NCBI RefSeq assembly: GCF_000350225.1
Contig: NW_005179378.1
Span: 1-50,543, forward strand
Source: Chondrus crispus
Taxonomy: Eukaryota; Rhodophyta; Florideophyceae; Gigartinales; Gigartinaceae
Length of the DNA stretch: 50,543 bases
Direction: 5' to 3'
Within the stretch, counting starts at the first letter, position 1. Each line of letters opens with the position of its first letter. Position numbers and translations under genes: made by a program. Positions 1-9,151 of this stretch are shown piece by piece. The notes under the pieces were generated by a model. The model saw nothing but the letters and a program-made list of their open reading frames with translations. It was not told the origin of the DNA and ran no database searches.

Positions 1-1278
1 ATTCACGAGCCCCGGCCAGCTCACGTCGTCGCGGAGCTGGCCGGCGCGGAGGCCACGCATCGTATAACTCGTATACAGGCGCTCCGCGTCGCGCTCGAGG
101 AAGTGCGCGAGGACTCGTACCGCAACACCTTCGGTCAGGTGTTGCGAGTTGAAGGTGATTCGTATATCCTTCAAGAACGGCAGCAGCTGGATCGGGTCGG
201 TACCGTCGAAGCTGCGCATCGTGGGACGGATCCCACGACAGCGTTGGACGTACTTCGCGATCCGTCCCGCGTCACCCGAGGTAACGAGCCTCGAGGTGTT
301 ATCCAAGCGGTACATACGATAGTCAGCAACGGCGCTGAACTCTTGGATCATCGTATGTACCGGCTCGAGCCCGGGTTCAGCGGGACCCAGCGTGCCGAAG
401 GAGGTAACCGGTAGCGTACGGACGTCTACCGGACCTGGATGCTCGGCGTAACTCGCCGGCGGGTAGCCGCCCCAGCGGGGATCGACGGAGAACACTGGTT
501 CTCCGGATCCGCGGGCGGCTCCTCCACGGTCCTGTTCGTCCGCGTACGATACGCGGTCCACTTGCCGCCTACTTCTGGCGATAGGCGGCAAGGCTTGGGT
601 CTCAGACGCGAAGTTCGCGCCCATCGGAGGACGGCTTCCTTCTGCAGTCCGACTGGTAGCGGCACCAGTCGGACGCCAACCTTCGGGGGCGGCGGCGCTC
701 GGAGGTACGGTACCACCGGGCCCTCTCGAGGGGGCACCGGGTAGCCCTTCGGCCATGGTACGTTCCATGTCACGAGCACGCCGACGAGTGGCGTTGAGCT
801 CAGCGGAGAGGTGCGCGAACGCACCCAATTGCTCTGCGGTCGGAGAGGTTCGGTCCTCGGGTCGTCTCACCGAGGTCGGCCTCTCAGGGCGACCTTGCCC
901 GGACGGTCCGGGCGAGGCGAAACGGGAGTCTTCGACGAGCACTATCCGCGAGTGTAACTCGTCGATCAGTGCTCGGAGATTCTCTAAGGACTGCGTCACT
1001 CTATCGAACCTCCCTTCACGCAGGGAGCAGAGTTCGGCCATACATCGAGTGTATACATGGTCCGATACATCGATCCGAAGGGAAGTACGGACTTCCTCGA
1101 TGTATTCGGCTATGCGTTCGAACATCGCCGCCGCTCTTTCCTCGGAGGATCCGAGCGACGGTTCGCGGTCACGAGGACCTGCGTCGCCGTCACCCGACGG
1201 GGCGGATGGGGACTGCACAGCGGCCGGACTCAGATCCGCCGCTTCGGAGCGGATCGAGGGCTCAAACTCTTGGCTCAT
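1..1278 (-). CDS. gag: Gag polyprotein N-terminal part, family 1 left copy, open at the window edge
   Basis: Reading the minus strand from the ATG at 1278-1276, the frame stays open for about 426 codons to base 1. The protein starts MSQEFEPSIRSEAADLSP and matches the Gag reading of the copy at 14987 nearly throughout. Where that copy has an in-frame TGA (15290-15292), this one has CGA, so this reading shows the intact state. An acidic, low-complexity N terminus is followed by a helical stretch and then a capsid-like part containing FLERDAERLYTSYTMRGL. The zinc knuckle lies beyond the edge. Gag would assemble the cytoplasmic virus-like particle. The start codon is chosen because it is the first ATG after the LTR and is conserved between the two copies. 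Whether the rest of the element is intact cannot be seen. Confidence 0.85.
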   Translation of the reverse strand, partial: MSQEFEPSIRSEAADLSPAAVQSPSAPSGDGDAGPRDREPSLGSSEERAAAMFERIAEYIEEVRTSLRIDVSDHVYTRCMAELCSLREGRFDRVTQSLENLRALIDELHSRIVLVEDSRFASPGPSGQGRPERPTSVRRPEDRTSPTAEQLGAFAHLSAELNATRRRARDMERTMAEGLPGAPSRGPGGTVPPSAAAPEGWRPTGAATSRTAEGSRPPMGANFASETQALPPIARSRRQVDRVSYADEQDRGGAARGSGEPVFSVDPRWGGYPPASYAEHPGPVDVRTLPVTSFGTLGPAEPGLEPVHTMIQEFSAVADYRMYRLDNTSRLVTSGDAGRIAKYVQRCRGIRPTMRSFDGTDPIQLLPFLKDIRITFNSQHLTEGVAVRVLAHFLERDAERLYTSYTMRGLRAGQLRDDVSWPGLVN

Positions 1279-1341
1279 CTCAACGCGATCGGTTCGCTGA
1301 GGGAAGCGGAAGTCTTCTCGGAGATCGGACTCCAGGGTCTT

Positions 1342-1357
1342 CTAGGTCGGGAGACCA
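1342..1357 (-). promoter_or_regulatory. Primer-binding site, family 1 left copy
   Basis: On the minus strand the sequence TGGTCTCCCGACCTAG follows the LTR terminus TTATGCTACA after one base. TGG pairs with the CCA end of a tRNA. The next 13 bases fit a discriminator, a 7-bp acceptor strand and a 5-bp T-stem strand (tRNA 3' end CTAGG-TCGGGAG-A-CCA). The same 16 bases occur after the family 2 LTRs. The tRNA itself was not identified. Confidence 0.75.
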
Positions 1358-1358
1358 C

Positions 1359-1996
1359 TGTAGCATAAACACCCCCAGCGATAGGGGTGTATGCGCAGTT
1401 CGACCGAGACCCTTGTCGATCGGGAAGACGGGGGTGAAGCAGGACACCAGCTAACGGCACCGGGCAGCGGGCCCGGGTAGCGTGGTAGAGCGGGAACGGG
1501 GAGGACGCCGGTACGCGCGAGCGGTTCGACGCCTCGACGCCCCGGCGCGGTACTGGGTAACGATCCAGTACCGACGGGCGGAGGCGGAGCCGACTCGTGG
1601 GCGTACCGCGCGCGTCCTCAACCCGCGCTCGGTGCCGCTCTAAGGTAATTAGCGAGCGTTACCTTAGAATAAGCGGGAAGTCGGACCTTGACGGTCGGTG
1701 GGTGACAAGTCCGTGCTTGTCCTCCTCCACCGCCGCCGGTCCGCTCCATATTTAATATACAAAACAATCTATAACACTACAGTACCGAAGCACTGTAGTG
1801 GTCTACTGTAGTACCGATCGGACCGTACTGTAATACTGTGAGCCATCGTGGCTGACAGTATACGTGTATGCGCGTGCGGCCTGTACCCGAGGGGTACACG
1901 TGGCCACGCGCGGTAGTACTGTAGAGCCCGAGGCTCTACAGTATTGGATCCGTTGTTGATCTAATCTAAAAAGCCCCAGGGGGGGGTTATACTACA
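1359..1996 (-). repeat. 5' LTR, family 1 left copy
   Basis: A 638-bp LTR. On the minus strand it starts TGTAGTATAACCCC at 1996 and ends GTTTATGCTACA at 1359, so its ends are short inverted repeats bounded by TG...CA. A TATA-like run (minus strand GTATATTAAATATGG, about 1748-1760) is conserved with the other two family 1 LTRs and probably directs transcription. Upstream of it, in U3, lies a cluster of hairpins. One of them (1775-1800) is an 11-bp stem with a TTCG loop. The LTR is clearly diverged from the LTRs at 14211 and 32189. Confidence 0.88.
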
Positions 1997-2045
1997 CCTC
2001 CGCTCCGCAAGATTCCTTCACCACCTTGACGGTGGTTTGAGGGAC

Positions 2046-3071
2046 CTAGGAAAGGGCTACAGCAGCAGGAGAGAGAACATTTTTCTCGTTGTGGTCGGCC
2101 AATTCCAAGGCCGTATTAATACAAAATCCCCTTTGAACCATTTTAAAAGCGATGGCTTTCCTTTTAGATGATAGTCTGGCATTAGAAAGTCCAGAAACCT
2201 TAATTGCCCTCAGGATCTTTTTGCAGCTTGCATTATCTATCAAAGACCATCTTATGAAATTAATTGCCTCTGCCACGTCCTGGGGGATTGCCGCCCGTGC
2301 AGACGAGGGCGTCTCCGGCAAAAATACCTCTTCGTCATCGGCGAAAACTACGGCCCCGGGAGTCACGCTTGAAGAATTAATAACTCTGCATTCTTCTTCT
2401 GTAGCTGGTCGTCCTTCCGAGTCCCTTATTTCATCCCCGCTTGGCATTTGTGTGCCTTTACGAAACACGTATCGCTCGGCGCGGGGCGGGTCGAATAAGG
2501 GTTGCAAGATGCGTTTGAGGGCGGCGACGGGCGAACGAAGGGGAAGGGCGGGAGACAGAGTTGGAGGCGTCGGCGAGGAAGGGTGTGGGAGGGGCGAAGT
2601 GTTCAGGCGTTGGCGTGCCGAGATCGAAGGCAGAGATGTAGAAGGCACTGTGTGAGGCGTGATGGTGGGAGAGGTTGGACGTGTCGAAGTCTTGGCCGCA
2701 AACAATGGCGGAAAGAACGCACGAGAGCGGGAGCTGTGTAGAGAGGTAAGGGGCGGCGAGAGGAAGGAAACGGGATTGGGGATGGAGGGAACGTGTCTGG
2801 GTAGAGAGGGATCCGGACTGGGGAGGGAGGGAACGGGACTGGTGAGAGAGGGAACGGGACTGGTGAGGGAGGGAACGGGACTGGTGAGGGACTGAACGGG
2901 GCTGGATATGGAGGGAACGGGAGGAGACGGGCAGATTGATGGATAACAAGCATTGTTGACTTTCTTATTTGGCGGGACTGCGATGGCAGTTTCATCCGTT
3001 TTCATGTAGGGGAATTCTAGATTTCCCCTACACGAAAACAGATTATGGAAAAGTGGAAACACACGTGGCAA
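2046..3071 (-). CDS. Hypothetical protein, proline/serine-rich with SPVPSL(T/P) repeats
   Basis: A 341-codon open frame not recognised as any known family. Residues about 45-100 are a low-complexity run of seven-residue units of the type SPVPSLT, encoded by roughly 21-bp tandem repeats. The middle is also rich in P, S and T. The last 120 residues are more normal in composition, with a charged segment (EGRPATEEECRVINSSS) and helix-like stretches around IRWSLIDNASCKKILRAIK. No signal peptide or membrane segment is evident. The ORF sits in about 1.5 kb of DNA between two retrotransposon copies. It may be a host gene fragment, a gene of another mobile element, or a chance frame: the opposite strand is also open for 167 codons at 2152-2655. 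Splicing cannot be judged. Confidence 0.4.
   Translation of the reverse strand: MPRVFPLFHNLFSCRGNLEFPYMKTDETAIAVPPNKKVNNACYPSICPSPPVPSISSPVQSLTSPVPSLTSPVPSLTSPVPSLPSPDPSLPRHVPSIPNPVSFLSPPLTSLHSSRSRAFFPPLFAAKTSTRPTSPTITPHTVPSTSLPSISARQRLNTSPLPHPSSPTPPTLSPALPLRSPVAALKRILQPLFDPPRAERYVFRKGTQMPSGDEIRDSEGRPATEEECRVINSSSVTPGAVVFADDEEVFLPETPSSARAAIPQDVAEAINFIRWSLIDNASCKKILRAIKVSGLSNARLSSKRKAIAFKMVQRGFCINTALELADHNEKNVLSPAAVALS
2772..2910. repeat. Imperfect 21-bp tandem repeat
   Basis: Purine-rich units of the form GGGAACGGGACTGGTGAGGGA repeat about five to six times with small changes, cleanest at 2825-2895. The unit length is a multiple of three, so on the minus strand it encodes the repeated SPVPSLT heptapeptide of the ORF at 2046-3071. 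Copy number is likely to vary between strains. Confidence 0.75.
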
Positions 3072-3096
3072 CGTAGCAGGCGCTTATTGGATATGT

Positions 3097-3206
3097 GGGG
3101 TATGACAAGTTTCCAAATTTCCGAATTTCCTACTGTCCAAAACACCTAGAATGCCCCTCAGTCCGCAAGGTTCGGCAAAATTTGGAAATTTCGTTTCTCA
3201 TACCCC
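3097..3206. repeat. Imperfect inverted repeat upstream of the 341-codon ORF
   Basis: GGGGTATGACAAGTTTCCAA at 3097-3116 is matched in inverted orientation by 3177-3206, which reads GGGGTATGAGAAACG then TTTCCAAATTT on the minus strand. The arms are about 28-30 bp with a four-base offset and are separated by roughly 52 bp. The repeat lies 25-135 bp upstream of the minus-strand ORF start, so it could be a promoter-region element or the end of a small transposon. No further support is visible. Confidence 0.4.
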
Positions 3207-3503
3207 CTGACCTCGGATTGTCGTGTACACGTGACTGTTGAATTGAACCCCCCTCGTCGTCGTTTTTGGTCTGGATATCATGTCGTTCAACTTTCTCTCC
3301 CCGAGCTCTTCCCATCTATCAGCATCGCCTTTGCCGCACTTCTCTTTCGTTCAACCGTGCCTGCAAGACCTGCTAAGCCATCTATGTCTTTTTGACAGAT
3401 AAACAAGTTCAGATGAGGGGAACAGTTGATAGTTCTCCCCTCCAAAACCCTTTCTCTGGGAAACAGGCGGGGTCATTTCTCCTCTGCACAGATTGCAGAT
3501 CCA

Positions 3504-4774
3504 AGGTGAATAAGGATGACACGTTCACAGGTGAGGACGGGGTCATTGTGTTGGATTTTTTGGCAAAATTAGTTCAAGAGTTTGATACTCAAGAAATGAA
3601 CGAGGGGCAAGCGATCCGCTTGTTGCCCGAATTTCTAAGCGGCATCGCCCTGAGACAGTACACTTCGGTGTCTCAGACGGCCGGGTCCCACCACGGAAAG
3701 GTGTCCGTTTGGCCAGAGGCCGTACAGTGGTTGTTGAGGAGTTTCGCAACCGACGAGGCGATCCGTCAAACCGTGCTTGCATTGCGAGAAGTTCAGCAAA
3801 GACCGTCTGAAGACGAGATGGAATTTTACATTCGCCTAACAGACGCGAGTAATCGATGTGGGAATGTTTATTCTATGGAGGAGGAGATGACTATGTTCAT
3901 CGAGGGGCTAGATGCCAGTATTAAGCCCATGGTCTCGCAGTATCGACAAGATAACCGAGATGTCTCATTTTTGAGATTGGTAAATTACCCGAAGGCGCAT
4001 GGCTGGGCGAGCCGCGCTAAGGACAAGAAGACCAAGAAGGTCACGATTCAGACGCCGTCGACGTTCAGGGCGGGTAAGAAGCCGAGGGCTTCTTATCCCG
4101 GTCGTAAACGTCACGCCGCCGTCCACTTAGCCGAGTCAAGCTTCGCGTCAGATGAACGCGGTGCGCACGGAAGCAGCGAAAATCATTATGAAGGAGCATT
4201 GGTAGCCGAAGGCATTTTTATTGAGTCATCGGAGGGCTACAGACACGAGGACTACGGGGCAAGCGGGTCGTCAACGTTACCGACGGCCACATACACGACG
4301 GAGTCGTTTTCAGAGCCCACGGATCCCGTGATGATGTTCCGGGGGCGCGGCCACACGCCGGCGCCGCGCATTCCGATGGAAGACAAGGGTACAACGTTTC
4401 GAAGGCCAGGCTGGATGGGAAGGGCGCAACATCAAGGAAGGCCGCCGGCCCGTGGAGGACCTAGGCCGCAATATCCCGTCAAAAAGCACGGACTAGTGTG
4501 CTATCACTGTTACGAAAAGGGGCACGCCGCGCCAACGTGCATTCTTTCCCTCCGGGAAATGCACCGAGTTTTGGCAAATTATGAGGCATTGTCTCCGATG
4601 GAGAGGTTAGGGATACCATCGACGAGTTACCTGAAGGTCAAGAATTGGTTCGATTCGCATACTGCGAGCACGCCGAGTGCTTCAACGCCGAGGCCGAACC
4701 AACCCTTCAGAGGGCCCGCCGCGGGGCCCGCGTCGTCGGACGTGAGAAGGATCCCGCAGCGGCAGGAAAACTAG
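3504..4774 (+). pseudogene. gag: Gag, C-terminal two thirds, family 2 copy A
   Basis: Frame starting at the truncation point and ending at TAG 4772-4774. It contains the capsid-like part (FTGEDGVIVLDFLAKLVQEF onward), a basic linker rich in K, R and S, and a CX2CX4HX4C zinc knuckle (CYHCYEKGHAAPTC, bases about 4499-4540). The tail is proline/serine-rich and ends RIPQRQEN. Gag packages element RNA, and the knuckle binds nucleic acid. The first roughly 350 residues seen in copy B are missing and replaced by unrelated codons at 3392-3503, so it is called a pseudogene. The remaining frame has no stop. Pol overlaps the last 130 bases in the -1 frame. Confidence 0.85.
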
Positions 4775-6153
4775 AGAGGGGAATCTGGCATGAGTCGCGA
4801 GAGGCACAGGGTCGACGTACTGTGCTCGGGGCTCAGCCCCGTTCCCCGTCTCTAAGGGAAAAATCAGGCCCCTATGAGGAGGTTGTTGGATTGGTGGATA
4901 AGCCCAAAGGGCCAGCCCAAGTCAATAAAACTTCGAGTCGAGCCCGAGATCATCCGCTGGAAGAAGTTCGAAGACCCTGGTACAGGGTTAAGCGAAGGGA
5001 GTGTTCCGAGAAGATTTTGGTTCTTGCGCGAAAAAACTATAAAATTTACGCGGACATTGGACCAACAGTCGGATTGATGAGCCGGGTGTTGTCTGTATTA
5101 GACACCGGCGCGGGACCAAACCTGCTGCGAAAATCGGAACTCCCGGCTGGAATGGAATCTCTAGTGTCCAACGGAGCGACCCAAGACATTGGCGACGCGA
5201 GCAACAGGCCACTCCAGACTCTCAGAACCATCAAGATGCCCGTGAGATTGGGACGATTTGTGGCTGCTGCCGAATTTATTGTGTGCGAAAAGCTCGCAGT
5301 ACCGCTGATTCTAGGAGCGGACTATTGCGATAGGATCGTGGAGGCTATTTACCAACGGAAGAGGACAGTTGAGTTGGCAGATTTCTCGGAGGGTCCGATC
5401 GTAAGGCGGTTCTCGGCGAGAAAATCGAAGAAGCATTTGGTTCCCGGAGAGGGCGAGACTGATGCAAAAGGGGAGCGAGTTTCCCCCAGGGTGAAGGTGG
5501 CAAGAGCCACGACCATTGAGCCAGGGACGCAACACGTAGTCGAATGCACCACGAAGAGGACTGGATTGGTTGTCGTTCAACTCTACGCACCCCTATACGA
5601 CAAGCACGGATTGGTAAGCACCAACGGTGTAGTTCAAGTTGAGCCTGACAAACCTTTTAGATTGCTTGTAGCGAATTTTAGAAATTACCCTGTCAGGGTT
5701 CAAAAAAGCCAAGTGGTGGCGGAACTACTACCGCATCCGAGGGCCGTAATCCAGAGCAATTCCACCATCGGTGAGGTACTTGGAATTCAAGAAAGGGACG
5801 AGGAAAATTTTACTAATTCTACCCCGCCGCCTACGGGCGAGAGAAGATGCGAACCGTCGGAACAAGATCGCGAGGACCAGCAAGGAGAACGGGAGGAAGG
5901 GCTCTTCGCGACGGCAACTACGAAGCCGGAGCGGCGGATTGAGCCTCCCCCGCTGGACGTGGAGGAGCTCGACCTGAGCAACGTGCCGGACCGGCTGCGC
6001 GAAAGATTCCGTCGGATGTTAAAAAAATATTCCCGCATGTGGGATGGGACCCTCGGTGAGATCAAAACCACGGTCCACCGGATTGAACTGGCCCCGGATA
6101 CAAGGCCAATTGCGCAAGCCCCGCATCGAGCCGGGCCTAAGCCCGCGAAGTAG
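4645..6153 (+). pseudogene. pol: Pol N-terminal part (aspartic protease and linker to RT), family 2 copy A
   Basis: Open frame in -1 relative to gag, overlapping its last 130 bases, as expected for a Gag-Pol fusion made by ribosomal frameshifting. A retropepsin-type active site, LDTGAGPNLLRK, lies at about 5098-5133, followed by a typical second protease half (VPLILGADYCDR). An acidic linker then leads into the start of RT (TVHRIELAPDTRPIAQAP). The frame ends at TAG 6151-6153. Comparison with copies B and C shows that one base is missing near 6139-6141, so the stop is the result of a 1-bp deletion rather than a natural end. The protease would cleave Gag-Pol in the particle. Confidence 0.82.
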
Positions 6154-6881
6154 AAGATGCAGAAGTACAGAAGATGTTAGAAGCAGGAGTAATCGAACCG
6201 GCGCAGTCAGAATGGGCGTCGCCCGTTCTATTAGTGCCCAAGCCGGACGGATCGATGCGCTTTTGCGAAGACTATCGCAGGTTAAACGCGGTAACGGTAA
6301 AGGACACGTACTCTTTACCGCGCATGGATGAGTGTCTGGACTCGCTTGGTGACACCAAGGTTTTCTCGGCGTTGGACGCGATCTCGGGATATTGGCAGAT
6401 GCCTATCCCTGAGTGCGACCGCGACAAGACCGCATTTCTGTGTCACTCAGGTCTGTATCGCTTCTCAAGAATGCCCTTCGGGGTGACCAACGCCCCGGCG
6501 ACGTTTCAGAGAGCCATGGATATACTGCTCTCTCCGTTCCTATGGAAGTCGTGTCTGGTGTATTTGGATGATATCATCATCTTCAGCAAGTCTTGGGAAG
6601 AACACATTGTTCATGTTGATGAAATACTGTCTGTATTGTAGAAGGCAGGTGTGAAGCTCAAGCTTCGCAAGTGCGAATTTTTCGTCGAAAAGATCAAGTA
6701 CCTGGGCCATGTCGTTCGGCCAGGTACATTGCAAGTTGATGCCGCGCGAACCGTCGCATTGGAACAAGTGAGGTACCCTCAAACACAGACCCAGCTCAGG
6801 AGCTTCTTGGGACTTTGTATGTCTACCGCCGATTCGTTCCGCATTATGCGAAAATCGCGCATCCGCTCAACCAACTATTGA
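6154..6881 (+). pseudogene. pol: Reverse transcriptase domain, broken, family 2 copy A
   Basis: From 6174 the frame encodes the RT fingers and palm: MLEAGVIEPAQSEWASPVLL, then RFCEDYRRLNA (RFCVDYRRLNA in B and C), SALDAISGYWQMP, MPFGVTNAPATFQ and the catalytic YLDDIIIFS. A TAG at 6639-6641 replaces the GAG codon seen in B and C. About 175 bases later a missing base near 6817 (CTTTGTATGT instead of CTTTGTAATGT) shifts the frame. RT copies the RNA into DNA in the cytoplasmic particle. With an upstream frameshift, a nonsense codon and a second frameshift, this copy cannot make it. Confidence 0.88.
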
Positions 6882-6901
6882 AGAAGGGATAACCGGTCCA
6901 G

Positions 6902-9151
6902 TTGGAAGGATTCGACGAACCGTGCAAGAAAGCTTTTCATAAGCTCAAGGACGCCATCTTGGCACCGCCGGTGTCGGCGCTGCCGAAGAAGAACCTACCA
7001 TACTCGGTAGACACCGATGCAAGCGACTATCAAATCGGCGCTGCATTATTTCAAACGCATCCGGATGCGCATCGCAAACCCATCGAATTCTTTTCAAGAA
7101 CGTTAGCCGCAGCCGAGAGAAACTATTCTGTATCAGAAAAAGAATGTCTAGCGGTAATTTGGGCCGTACAGACTCTAAGACCATATCTATATGGCGAGCT
7201 CTTCATTGTTCATACCGACCATGCCTCATTGAGGTGGTTGATGAACGTAACCGACCCCAGCGGGAGATTAATCCGATGGAGGCTCCGCTTCTCGGAATTT
7301 GATTTCGAAATCAAGTACAAGAAGGGCAAGGCGAACAGCCAAGCTGATGCCCTGTCAAGATTACGGACCGCAGGAGAAACCGTCGACGAAATCGACGACG
7401 AAATCCCATGCTTTATGGCCGAACCGGCCGACGGTACAGTGGTGGACGAGGACAGTTCTGACGCGTTAGAGGACATCCTCGCTCTTGACGGGGGGACTAC
7501 CCCTGATCGCCTCGATCAATTCCAAGCTGTCACTCCGGAGGAGCTCATTCGCGAGCAAGCCGTCGACCCTTTCTGCAACCGCATCAAAGAAGAAGTGGAC
7601 GCCGGAAAGGTGAGAACGTTCAGCATGGAGACCGAGGAACTCGAAGGAACTCTATGCCGTACCGTGGCGGAGTTGGTACAAGTGGTGATACCACAATCGT
7701 TAACGGACTGCGTCCTAGGGTTGAGCCATTACGCAAAATTGGCAGGCCACCCGGGAGGCAGGAAACTTTACAAGACATTGAGAAAATATTTTTATTGGCC
7801 TACGATGGCCCTAGACTGCTATGCATTCGCGAAGAATTGCGCCGCATATGCGCGGGAAAGGGTGAAGTTAGGAAGAAACACGAAGGAAATGAAGCTGTTC
7901 ACGCCCAAAGCTCCGCTGGAGTTTGTCGCCATCGACATCCTCGGCGAGCTAATTACACCCAAACGAGGAAATCGGTATATTCTCGTGATCAGCGATCGAT
8001 ACTCGAAACTGGTACGAACCGTACCGTTGAAGAAGATATCAGCTGCGCACATCGCACAAGCCTTCGTTTACCATTGGGTATTCGTGTACGGACCGCCGGT
8101 CAAGCTGCTGTCCGACAATGGAACACAGTTCACGGCCCGGTTCTTTCAGAACGTCTGCCGAATTCTCGGCATACGCAATGTGTTCACGACTACGTACCAC
8201 CCGCAAGCCAACGGCCAAGTTGAGAGGTTTAACCGCACGCTGACTTCTGCGTTGCGAAAATATGCCGGAGAGCATCCCAAGGACTGGGACTTATTTAGCG
8301 ACGCTGTGACGTTCGCATACAACACGCAAGTTCATCGAACTACAAACATCGCGCCCTTCGAGCTGGTGTTAGCTCGGGCGCCGAGAAGCATTGCGTTACA
8401 AGCACAGCCAAGTTTGGAAGGATTTAGCTCGAATCGAGCGTACTACCTGAAATGGCAGTCGTGGTTGGAAAGCCTGATGAAAGGCGCTGATAAGAGCTTG
8501 CGAAAAGAACAAGCGCGCTACAAGCAAAACTTTGACCCACGGCTCCGCAAACCGAGGTATGACATCCCTTCAGGATCATACGTATTCCTTCGGAAAGAGA
8601 AAGGCACGGCCACCGAGCCGAAACATAAGTTGGCACAGGTGGATACGGGTCCATATCAAGTGATGGAGTCAACTGATAATACGGTCGTCATTGCCATCGG
8701 CGACCAAGAAGAGCGCGTGTCGCGAGATCGAGTCGAATTATCCCCTAGTCCCATGAACTACACGCCGATAATCGGGCTACGGCAAGCGCCACAGTTTTTC
8801 AATCGAGAAGGGGAACGAGAAGAACCCGCCACGCAAGCGAAGAATAAGACGGATGACGGACCGTTGGTAAATCAGGAAGCTACGCACATCTCGCCGGATC
8901 TACGAGAGATAGGAGGTTCGGAAGAGCAGGATGAGGATGAGTCGCTGGCTCTTCGGAAAGGGGAAGGACAGTTGGACACGCAGGAAGAAGGACCCGAGAG
9001 TCAGGAGTATGTGATCGACAAGATCGTGGACCACGGCTACGACGAGGGGGAATTAATTCTCAAAGTGAGGTGGTATGAGTATACCATCGAGGACGCAACG
9101 TGGGAACCTATTGAGCAAATCCCCCGCAGCGCGGTAGTCACATATTTCTGA
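6902..9151 (+). CDS. pol: RNase H-integrase-chromodomain part of Pol, family 2 copy A
   Basis: A 749-codon uninterrupted stretch that is the C-terminal half of Pol. RNase H has VDTDASDYQIGAALF, SEKECLAVIWAV, VHTDHASLRWL and the ADALSRL end. Integrase follows with an N-terminal HHCC-like region (HYAKLAGHPGG ... NCAAYARER), the DDE core (AIDILGE, LLSDNGTQF, NGQVERFNR) and a C-terminal domain. The last 50 residues form a chromodomain (EYVIDKIVDHGYDEG ... TIEDATWEPIEQIP), which in known chromoviruses directs insertion to particular chromatin. The expected CX2C of the zinc region reads CAAY in all copies here. The reading is open but lies downstream of frameshifts, so it is not expressible as a normal Gag-Pol product. 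Confidence 0.88.
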   Translation: MEGFDEPCKKAFHKLKDAILAPPVSALPKKNLPYSVDTDASDYQIGAALFQTHPDAHRKPIEFFSRTLAAAERNYSVSEKECLAVIWAVQTLRPYLYGELFIVHTDHASLRWLMNVTDPSGRLIRWRLRFSEFDFEIKYKKGKANSQADALSRLRTAGETVDEIDDEIPCFMAEPADGTVVDEDSSDALEDILALDGGTTPDRLDQFQAVTPEELIREQAVDPFCNRIKEEVDAGKVRTFSMETEELEGTLCRTVAELVQVVIPQSLTDCVLGLSHYAKLAGHPGGRKLYKTLRKYFYWPTMALDCYAFAKNCAAYARERVKLGRNTKEMKLFTPKAPLEFVAIDILGELITPKRGNRYILVISDRYSKLVRTVPLKKISAAHIAQAFVYHWVFVYGPPVKLLSDNGTQFTARFFQNVCRILGIRNVFTTTYHPQANGQVERFNRTLTSALRKYAGEHPKDWDLFSDAVTFAYNTQVHRTTNIAPFELVLARAPRSIALQAQPSLEGFSSNRAYYLKWQSWLESLMKGADKSLRKEQARYKQNFDPRLRKPRYDIPSGSYVFLRKEKGTATEPKHKLAQVDTGPYQVMESTDNTVVIAIGDQEERVSRDRVELSPSPMNYTPIIGLRQAPQFFNREGEREEPATQAKNKTDDGPLVNQEATHISPDLREIGGSEEQDEDESLALRKGEGQLDTQEEGPESQEYVIDKIVDHGYDEGELILKVRWYEYTIEDATWEPIEQIPRSAVVTYF

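Larger units (their letters stand above)
1..1996 (-). mobile_element. Family 1 Ty3/gypsy element, left copy (5' LTR and start of gag)
   Basis: This is the 5' end of a minus-strand LTR retrotransposon that runs off the left edge. It comprises a 5' LTR (1359-1996), a primer-binding site directly after it, and a gag frame without interruption to base 1. It is homologous to the plus-strand copy at 14211-16270 but clearly diverged from it: the LTR is about 60 bp shorter, with many substitutions and length changes. It is therefore an independent insertion. The base flanking the LTR on the outside starts CCTCC at 1997. The matching target duplication would lie outside the window. Confidence 0.9.
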
